From positions 12,494,096 through 12,558,095 of the forward strand of contig JAYGXS010000010.1 of assembly GCA_036362985.1 (NCBI GenBank): a stretch of DNA of 64,000 nt, given 5' to 3'. The notes under the pieces were generated by a model that was given only the letters and a program-made list of their open reading frames with translations, ran no database searches and had not been told where the DNA came from. The DNA is from Ligula intestinalis (lineage: Eukaryota; Platyhelminthes; Cestoda; Diphyllobothriidea; Diphyllobothriidae). Position numbers and translations under genes: made by a program. Positions 56,887 to 64,000 of this stretch are shown one piece after another; the stretch's first letter is position 1; every line of letters starts with the position of its first letter.

Positions 56887-57950
56887 AAGTTAAGGTTCTT
56901 TCGATACTGCATGTGTTAATCCGCAATTATTTGGTGAATTGGGGATGAAATAATTTTAAACGCTTAATAGGATACTCATATCCATTTTGTTTTTTAAAAC
57001 CTACATTTCGTTTACGGAAATTTAAAGCCGTACAATTTAACCTCACCGAAGGTGTTTGCTGCGTTCTGCGCTGAGCATTTTTTAGTGGCGTGATGTAATT
57101 ATATCGGAGCCTGATAGATTAATATTAATGTGTAGCTGGCACAGCTGCAATTAGCGTAAGGCATTATGGCAGGAGGCAGAAAGCTGACTTGCAACAAAGT
57201 AGAATTGACCAACGTTGCTGGCCAAGTTCAGACGTTCAGACCGTGTAGATTGTGGGTACTTTGCTTCGCAGAGTCTGGCAGTTATTCCTGAGCCTAAGAA
57301 AGGTCGTGTACAGCGCCGGTTAGTCAGGGCATTTTGATATAAGGGCAGGAAATACAATATAACCGCAGAAGTCACTCAAATACGTGCCACGTGAGAGTCA
57401 GCCGGAAAAAGCGTGTTGCATTTCAAAAGTGTGCAAACAAGGGAAAAAAACATTCAAACAAACGTAGGTCAAATGTACACACCGAAACAGGAGTGCTACA
57501 AGAACCTACATATCAACCCATTTTCCACTAGTGCGTCAATGGGGCAAAACAAACGCTCTATAAAAGGTGTAAAAACAGGCAAACAACAAAGTCTTTAAAA
57601 TTGGTGGGAAACGAATGTTTGGGAAATGGTGGTATTACAGAAGAGTGGGTGCGAGGGACCTACATGTACATACCGTAGCCAGAATTTTGATTTAATTGTG
57701 GGGAGAGCTATGGATTCTAACTTCTGCCGGATATGGGCGAACTCATTGGGGGGAGGCTTTAAGTTGTTGGTAACATTGATCTGAGAATGAAAAGTTGGTT
57801 TCGAGGCAAAGGTCCAATAGTTTGCTCAAAGTATAACTCCACAGGAGATGCGAACTCGGCGAGAGCAATCTCCGAATTCTGAACGGGGAGATCATACATG
57901 TCTAGAGGTCAATTTTCTGGAAAAAGCCGATAACACTAACAGCCTAGTCG
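56887..57950. other. No gene recognised
   Basis: Frames at 57375-57151 (minus) and 57413-57595 (plus) have no domain. The last few hundred bases may be 5' sequence of the following CR1, but no motif is readable. Confidence 0.35.
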
Positions 57951-57954
57951 GGAT

Positions 57955-59655
57955 GGACAACAGTCCATCTCCATCAGCGGAAATTATTTAGAGGAAATTA
58001 TTCAGGGAAACTGGGTCACCACTACACCTCGATAAATTCCGACGCCAAAGAAATGCGGTAAAAGAAGCGATTCGCCAGGCCAGGAGAATTATGAATCAAG
58101 AATTCTCCAACAGGCCGCAGACAAGCCCAAAATTCTATTCGACTATACAAACAGTAGATTAAAAAAACAAGAATCCACTCGCAGTACTTAAGGATGATAA
58201 TGGCGGGGAAGTCATTGAGAAGGACGCGAAAGTGGAGTACTGTAGCCGGTTCTTTGCCTCGGTATTCCCTAGGGAAACCGACCTTCATTTTGATAATGCC
58301 AACAGTGCTGTTGTAAACACCGGTCTGTTATTACCAACATATTTAGTTGACAGGGAGCTGCAAGGTCTCAAAAAAACAAAGTCATCCGGCCCAGACAATA
58401 TACAAGCCAAATTCTTAAAAGAATTGGCAAGCGAGCTCTCATAGCCCGTAGCACATATCTTTCGTTCTTCATATGAATTAGGAAAACTGCCATTCGAATG
58501 GAAAATGGCAAATATTGACCCGATATACAAGGGCGGAGCCCGAACGAAGGTCAACAATAACCGGCCCGTCAGCCTAACTTGCATTTGCTGTAAGGTGGTG
58601 GAAGCTATAATTAAGAAGACGACAATGAAGTTCTTGGAGGAGAACAACTTACTTTCAGGGCGCTTACACGGCTTCAGAAAGAACTATTCTTGTCTTTCCA
58701 ACCTACCACTCTCCACTGAGCAGTGGACTCGCGCACTGGATGAAGATGGTAAGGTTGACATCATCTATATGGACTTCAAGAACATATTCGACAGCGTCCC
58801 ACATAAAAGTCTAATGCATACATTATCGCAAATTGGAATAAGGGGAAACCTGCTGGCATTGATCACAGATTTTCTCACGGGGCGATCGCAGACTGTGTGC
58901 ATCGGTTACCCGAAGTCAACCCCTACATCTGCTCTGAGTGGCGTCCCCCAAGGCTCTGTTTTAGGGCCACTGCTCTTCCTTATCTATATCAACGACTGTG
59001 TCAACGACCTGGGTTGCAGCGCCATTATGTTCGCCAACGATGTCAAATTTTGGAGAGCCATCAGGTCTGACGCCAATACGAAAGCACTTCAAGAGAGTCT
59101 CAATCGACTTAGCTGCTGGTCTGACCGTTGGCTCTTAAACTTCAACGTTAGTAAGTGTGTCGTCTTAAGACTCCGTTCTAAAAGTACTAATGAGGAGGAC
59201 GATTCCTTCTAATACCTGTTCGATGGGCACCCCCTTTCAAATGTGGACGAACACAAGGAGCTTGGTGTTCTAATAAATTCCTCGCTTAAACCATCTTCAC
59301 AGTGTCTAAAGGCAGCTAAACGCGCAACACAGGTTCTGCATGCGATGAGGCGCGGATTCATCAACATCGACAAGGAGCTCTTCAGGAAAACCTAGGGAAC
59401 GTTTGTTTGGTCAAGCTTGAAGTATGCCGTTCAGGCCTGGCGTCCGTGGTTCAAAAAGGATTACCTGTACCTGGAACGAGTGCAGGCGAGGGCTACGAAG
59501 ATGGTCAAGAATCTTGGTCATCTGCCTTACGAAGAGGGACTGACCGAACTTGATCTATTGCCTCTCAATTATAGGCAACTCATACAAACCTACCGAATCG
59601 TTAGAGGCCGTGAGTGTGCTCTAGAATTTGACGATTTTTTCGAATTAACTCAGAC
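57955..59655 (+). pseudogene. CR1-type LINE, reverse transcriptase, 5' and 3' truncated
   Basis: The plus strand reads KFRRQRNAVKEAIRQARRIM, KDDNGGEVIEKDAKVEYCSR, SSGPDNIQAKFLKELASELS (stop), NNRPVSLTCICCKVVEAIIK, RLHGFRKNYSCLSNL, IIYMDFKNIFDSVPHKSLMH (motif A), GVPQGSVLGPLLFLIYINDC (motif B), AIMFANDVKFW (motif C: AND where ADD is expected), and EHKELGVLINSSLKPSSQCL. It ends LPYEEGLTELDLLPLNYRQL and EFDDFFELTQTKK at about 59655. The catalytic D to N change makes polymerase activity unlikely. The normal C-terminal 60 or so codons are missing because another LINE starts here. Confidence 0.85.
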
Positions 59656-61740
59656 TAAAAAAACTTTAAAAAAACAACTCCACGACCTATGTTTTACTTA
59701 TCTATCTACACTCAGACGCATTACAGAGATTCACGAGTTAGCCCAGAACATTGAAACAAATAAGGCGATAGCAGCAGAACATCGGGCACTCAAGTCCCCA
59801 GAAGGGACAGCTCAAAACTTCCGGAAACAAATAAAAAATAATCAAAACAGGGCCCCCAAATCCTGCTTGATGACCAAGGAATAATAATAACAAATGACAA
59901 CCAAATAGCAAATCTTTTTAGCGAGTATTTCTCAACTAACTATTCAGTCGAGAAAGAACCAATCCCCCGACCAACAGAAATGACGGCACTAGTATTAAAA
60001 GAGATATTGTTTAACGAAGAAACTGTAGAGAAAGCTATCCACCAACTGTCCAATTCCACATCATATGGAACGGATAGAATCCCTCCTTGCATACTGAGAA
60101 ATATGACATATGCCCCAATACTTCTGTCTCACCTTTTCTCGTTACTGCAGTCAAATGGTACTCATCCAGAAACATGGAAAAAATCATGTATCACCCCAAT
60201 TTACAAAAACGGAAATCGGTCCAATGCCCAAAATTATCGTGGTGTTCACCGAACATCGGTTTAAGCAAAAGTCTTTGCATAAATAATATATATCCAAATG
60301 TTAGACCATCTGACGAATGTAAACCTCATACCTCCCTCTCAAAATGCCTTTTAACCCAAAAAGTCAGGTCAGTCCTGCCATCTCACTTTCTTGGAATTCG
60401 TCTCCAGTAATCGAGATGATGGGAACACGGTAGCTACAATTTACTTTGATCTTAAAAAAGCCTTTGACAAAGTTTCCCATAAAAGACTGATCGTGAAGCT
60501 AGTGAGTCAGGGGATTCGCCCCCCCCCCTCCTTGATTTCCTCAAATCCTATCTTCAAAACCGATTCCAAGTAGTACAACTTCGAAATAAAGCATCAGAAC
60601 CAGCTCATATAAGCAGTGGTGTTTTCAAGGCACTATCCAAGTCCCCTCTTATTTCTTATTTACAGTCATCAGTTATCCACGATATCAACCTCTGCTAAGA
60701 CATTTTTACATGCAGATGACCTAAAACTCGCATATGCCTACAACAAACATTCGATAAGTAAAGTGCATAGAACAATTGAATTAGACTTTCAAAAACTAAA
60801 CGACTGGAGAGTTCAGTGGCAAATGCCGTTTTCACCAACAAAATGTCATTTCATGATTTTTGAACCACTAAAACTTCCCCCATAATGTTTAGTGGTCAAG
60901 AAATAAAACAGCTAACATCTTTAAAAGATTTAGGTCTTAGCTATTCTAATACTCTTGACTAATCCCCACATGGTAAACAAATCGCACCAAAAGCCAATCG
61001 ACTATGTGGCTTCATAAGTAAAAATTTCACATCAATTACACTTCAGACTAAACTTTACAAAATGTACGTTTAACCTATTCTAGATTACTGCTCAATATTT
61101 TTCGGTACCATGTCATCAAATGACAGAGAGAAATTAGAAAAAATCCGGTGAAGGTTTACCAGAGTTCTGTGTAGACGGATGACGCCCGAAACGCCTATAC
61201 AATAATGTACAATAAATATGGTCTCAAACCCCTCTGGCAAAGGCGACCAAAATGGTTTAACTTTCCTATTTAAAGTGACACATGATCATAACATCCTTAG
61301 CAATAATATGTAAACAAATCAAAACAGTTCCCGTCCCACTAGAAACAACTAGCATACAATTCATAACGCTAAAGCTAGGACGGCCCAGCGATCAAAATTC
61401 TACACCATAAGATATGCGATCATATGGAATGACCTACCCAACGATATTAGCAAAAGCCACAGTTTAGCCGAATTTAGAAGAAGGACTAAGCAGTTCTTCT
61501 CAAATGACATGATGCATATATTTCTGAACAAAATAGGACACTTTGCTAACCAGTTCTTTGACATCCAGTTCGGACCAAAAGGGATCTAACGGTCCAGGGG
61601 AGTTTCCGCACATTGTGGGGAAACTGGCCACTGCTGGACGCTTTCCAGACGACGGTTTCCAACGCTGATCAAATCAAAGCTCAAGCAATATTGTGCCTTG
61701 CCTCCTTTTCCAATCCTTAAAAATAAAAATAGAACTAAGA
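59655..61740 (+). pseudogene. Second, distinct LINE, 5' truncated and decayed
   Basis: The frame continuing from the CR1 reads KTLKKQLHDLCFTYLSTLRR, then NDNQIANLFSEYFSTNYSVE. The RT follows: HQLSNSTSYGTDRIPPCILR and TWKKSCITPIYKNGNRSNAQ; ATIYFDLKKAFDKVSHKRLI (motif A); a damaged motif B; FLHADDLKLAYAYN (motif C, ADD intact). After several stops the C-terminus reads RTAQRSKFYTIRYAIIWNDL, PNDISKSHSLAEFRRRTKQF and ends FFDIQFGPKGI with stop TAA at 61588-61590. It belongs to the jockey/CR1 group broadly, but it is clearly not the CR1 family found elsewhere here. A probable 3' UTR runs on to about 61740. Confidence 0.8.
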
Positions 61741-61914
61741 ACAATTTATCGATTCCAATATTCTTCGACTACCCTAGTACAAAATCATACCGGATTCCAT
61801 GGTGGATTCCGGTAGGAAATGTCCGGTTACTATGCCGGATTTCATGGCGGACATTGGTCGTCTGGTCGCCATGGATTCCATAGCGGAAAAGTCGCGATAC
61901 GGCGCCATACTTCG
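61741..61914. other. Spacer with short GGATTCCA-type repeats
   Basis: ACCGGATTCCATGGTGGATT, CCGGATTTCATGGCGGACAT and CGCCATGGATTCCATAGCGG are variants of one short word, arranged in both orientations. No gene was seen. Confidence 0.4.
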
Positions 61915-62077
61915 ATAAGGGTATTTAAGCTCCTCCATCCGCAGTAGTAAACCCATCTATTTATTTATTGTCCCCCGTCGCTAGTAAACGCAGCCCATAA
62001 GGGTATTTAAGCACCTCCATCCGCAGTAGTAAACCATCTATTTATTTATTGTCCACTGTCGCTAGTAAACGCAGCCC
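61915..62077. repeat. Two tandem copies of an 82-bp unit
   Basis: The unit starts ATAAGGGTATTTAAGCTCCT at 61915 and ATAAGGGTATTTAAGCACCT at 61997. Both include CCATCCGCAGTAGTAAAC, CTATTTATTTATTG and CGCTAGTAAACGCAGCCCAT. Only a few differences separate them, including one single-base indel. Each has a TATTTAAG word that resembles a TATA box. Confidence 0.9.
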
Positions 62078-62225
62078 ATTTGCATAAAAAAGAAGGCCGG
62101 TATAGTGAAATGGACACATTTTTCTTTTTTTATTATACAAAAAACATATTTACAAAAGATGGTCTAAGGGCTTGTTCCCCGGGATTGTTTCGGAGGATTA
62201 CTTGGCCCTGCACCGTTTTCATCAT

Positions 62226-63105
62226 CTAAAAGACAGCATTTAGTTGATACATGAAATGAAGTGTACCATCGGACACGATAAGGGAACTATCCCTTGCCCG
62301 TCTTTTTCTTACTGCATCCAACGTTTTCTTAAATCGGGTTGATATGCAATCTTCTAAGGCACGAAGATTAGGCCGTGCCTCTTTGGACCAAAATTTGTAG
62401 GCGTCTATAATATCATTGGTTAAAGGATGTAGAGCTTAATACCTGTAATGACCTCATATAGAGGGGTGCCATACAGGGCCTCCTTTGACTTTACTCCACG
62501 GAAATTCAAGTTTGCGGAGATGTCGTCTGTGAACAAGATGTGAAACACTCGTTTAACAAAGTCATCAAAATTGCGTTCGCCGACGCAACTGAGGAAGCGG
62601 ACCTGAAGGCATGCCTTAATGAGGTTATCGTAACATACCAGTTGTTGCCTGTATTCATCTTCCTTAAGATCCCGGTTTAACTTATAAAAATCCTCCTTCG
62701 AGGCCAGAGGCCTTTTTAGAGGTCTTCTCGGGAGGTCACCAGGAGGTCACCGAACTCATGGGCATTGACGCTAAGGTCATTTCTGTACCCTGAACTCGGG
62801 TATTTACGTCCTTTAGAATATGCATTATCCAACTAAAGTGGCGTCGGTTCTCCCTCTGGTTGGCCCTGATTTCCTCTTGTAGCTGCCGAACGGCGTCGTT
62901 TGTGTAGGCATGCCGCGCGGGCAGTGACGACGGACTCCGTGTCGTCACCGGCAGGGTACTCCTCCTATGATGTGTTGTGTTAGTACCAAAAAGAACATAC
63001 CTCAGGTGGTGGCATGTTGGCTAACAGCCACTCCATGGATTTGTACGTAGCTCTGCGTTCACGGTCCAAACGTCGAGGGCCAGGGTTATTGTCCTCGGAG
63101 GCCAT
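62226..63105 (-). pseudogene. DUF4806-like transposon-associated protein gene, frameshifted
   Basis: From ATG at 63105 the minus strand reads MASEDNNPGPRRLDRERRAT, then MEWLLANMPPPE, ending at a 36-nt intron (63000-62965). The intron starts GTATGT, contains TACTAAC and ends CATCATAG. Next come a helical stretch (NDAVRQLQEEIRANQRENRR, DVNTRVQGTEMTLASMP) and, after a frame change, SKEDFYKLNRDLKEDEYRQQ and LVCYDNLIKACLQ, VGERNFDDFVKRVFHILFTD, GVKSKEALYGTPLYEVITG. A last frame follows: HPLTNDIIDAYKFWSKEARP and a stop TAG at 62228-62226. The latter part resembles DUF4806, a domain often found in mobile-element proteins of animals. Three frame changes make it non-functional as it stands. Confidence 0.55.
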
Positions 63106-63127
63106 GTGACAGACTGTAACTGTAAAT

Positions 63128-63196
63128 GGAAGCAGTGTTAGGGCAGGTAGGCACCAGGTTAGTGTTCGAAGCACTACCTGCCCTAACACTGCTTCC
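63128..63196. repeat. Perfect 23-bp inverted repeat (hairpin)
   Basis: The arm at 63128-63150 (GGAAGCAGTGTTAGGGCAGG, then TAG) is the exact reverse complement of 63174-63196. A 23-nt centre separates them. The bases just before the right arm give CACTACCTGCCC. It lies between the two decayed minus-strand frames, upstream of the DUF4806-like start codon. Confidence 0.95.
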
Positions 63197-63304
63197 GAGT
63201 ACCGTCAACTTACTTCAGTCCTTGTCTTTAATTTGAACTAAAACATACGACCCATCAGATGGGTAGCATAAGTATTTACTGAAGTTAGTGAGAAAACTAT
63301 CTGA

Positions 63305-63818
63305 CTAAAGATCATTTAGTAGATCTGCCTTGTACACATCAATAGTTTGAGAGTCAACGGGATACTTAAAATAATCGCACAAACCAGTGAAATCGCTATA
63401 TACTAAGCGAATGCTTCCTCTTACCTCACGTATTATGTTCCTAACACAGACTATCTTATCTCCAAGGCTAATACATCTATTAGCACCGCAGTCTACCCTA
63501 TAGCACAAACCTTCAATGCAACTAAATTGCTCATGTACATGCACATCTTCGGGGATCGGACCCCTATTATGCCTATGCATAAACTTTAGTTTGCGCCGAT
63601 TACTTTTTATACTTAGGTCCACCCCTACAACAGTAATTCCAAACACTATCCATCGAAGACTCACAGTCCATTTCGCCGCCTGAAACGTCATCTTCAATAG
63701 TAGGTCGCTTAGCCCTAGGTATCAGCTGGTCAACCTGGTCTTCCACTGTTCGACAAAACCGCTGCGTTTCCCTCAATGCCCGCCGCCTAATATTACGCCA
63801 CGATTCTTGGTTAAACAT
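63305..63818 (-). pseudogene. Unrecognised protein in two overlapping frames, upstream of the DUF4806-like gene
   Basis: One frame starts MFNQESWRNIRRRALRETQR, is basic then acidic (PTIEDDVSGGEMDCESSMDS) and stops at 63600. The overlapping frame continues SNRRKLKFMHRHNRGPIPED, then HEQFSCIEGLCYRVDCGANR, CISLGDKIVCVRNIIREVRG, SIRLVYSDFTGLCDYFKYPV and a stop at 63307-63305. A single frameshift near 63.6-63.65 kb would join them into a protein of about 165 residues. The product is short for a transposase. It could be an internally deleted transposase carrying only its N- and C-terminal parts. I do not recognise a named domain. Confidence 0.4.
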
Positions 63819-64000
63819 GGCAAAAAAACGATATTATGGGGGAAAAAACCAATATTATGGATAAAAATGCAAAGGAATAACAGTAATCAGCAAAAGTTAA
63901 CTTGATTCAAAGAGTTATATTATGTACAGTGCGCAGAAAACGAAGGTTTATTTGTAAAGAGCAATTGAGCGATTTCACAGCGGGCGAATGCGCGTCCAGT

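Noticed and set aside
63172..63200. CACTA at 63172 as the actual terminus of a CACTA transposon
   Set aside because: It lies inside the hairpin between two frames of the same unit. No partner terminus or 2-3 bp target duplication was seen, so it remains only a possibility noted in the findings.
1..64000. CRISPR array, bacterial operon or phage
   Set aside because: No regularly spaced short repeats with unique spacers, no Shine-Dalgarno-linked gene runs, and clear spliceosomal introns.

Overview
This window looks like repeat-rich nuclear DNA from a flatworm, most likely a tapeworm. There is no bacterial gene organisation: coding pieces are short exons bounded by GT..AG signals, with small introns (43 and about 36 nt seen here). 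Most other recognisable coding sequence belongs to Penelope-like elements (PLEs) with a GIY-YIG nuclease and CR1-type LINEs, the kinds of elements abundant in platyhelminths. The taxon is inferred from element types and intron style only; no rRNA or barcode gene is present. One host-type gene is well supported: a minus-strand BTB-BACK-Kelch (KLHL-like) gene at about 12.6-6.47 kb. Six exons downstream of the BTB region join in matching phase, but the BTB part carries a frameshift and an in-frame stop, so this copy may be a pseudogene or contain assembly errors.

Layout: 1-0.6 kb, 5' end of a PLE with a hammerhead-like motif at the left edge. 1.1-1.95 kb, a 134-bp direct repeat around a small tandem array. 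3.4-4.5 kb, first copy of a ~1.1 kb palindromic element. 6.5-12.6 kb, the Kelch gene. 15.8-16.35 kb, a second PLE family. 18.7-19.3 kb, a GC-rich patch followed by a possible transmembrane exon. 20.7-26.5 kb, several PLE fragments and a degenerate telomere-like stretch. 26.8-27.1 kb, a Ty3/gypsy reverse transcriptase fossil. 30.1-36.5 kb, PLE copies on both strands with a palindromic element at 34.4-35.3 kb. 40.25-44.6 kb, a nearly complete minus-strand CR1 LINE beside a tRNA-like (SINE head) sequence. 47.6-49.1 kb, a palindromic element interrupted by a 529-bp insertion that holds two inverted tRNA-headed repeats. 49.7-50.8 kb, a PLE remnant. 52-54.8 kb, a decayed CR1. 55.95-56.9 kb, a fourth palindromic element. 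57.95-59.65 kb, a CR1 that runs directly into a different LINE (59.65-61.6 kb). 61.9-64 kb, an 82-bp tandem repeat and a decayed minus-strand two-gene unit (one product DUF4806-like) with a perfect 23-bp hairpin between the genes.

Apart from the Kelch gene, most recognisable content is dead or dying transposable elements, several nested or fused. The least conventional signals are the recurrent palindromic family, the nested inverted SINE-like pair with an 8-bp target duplication, and the hairpin in the terminal transposon-like unit.
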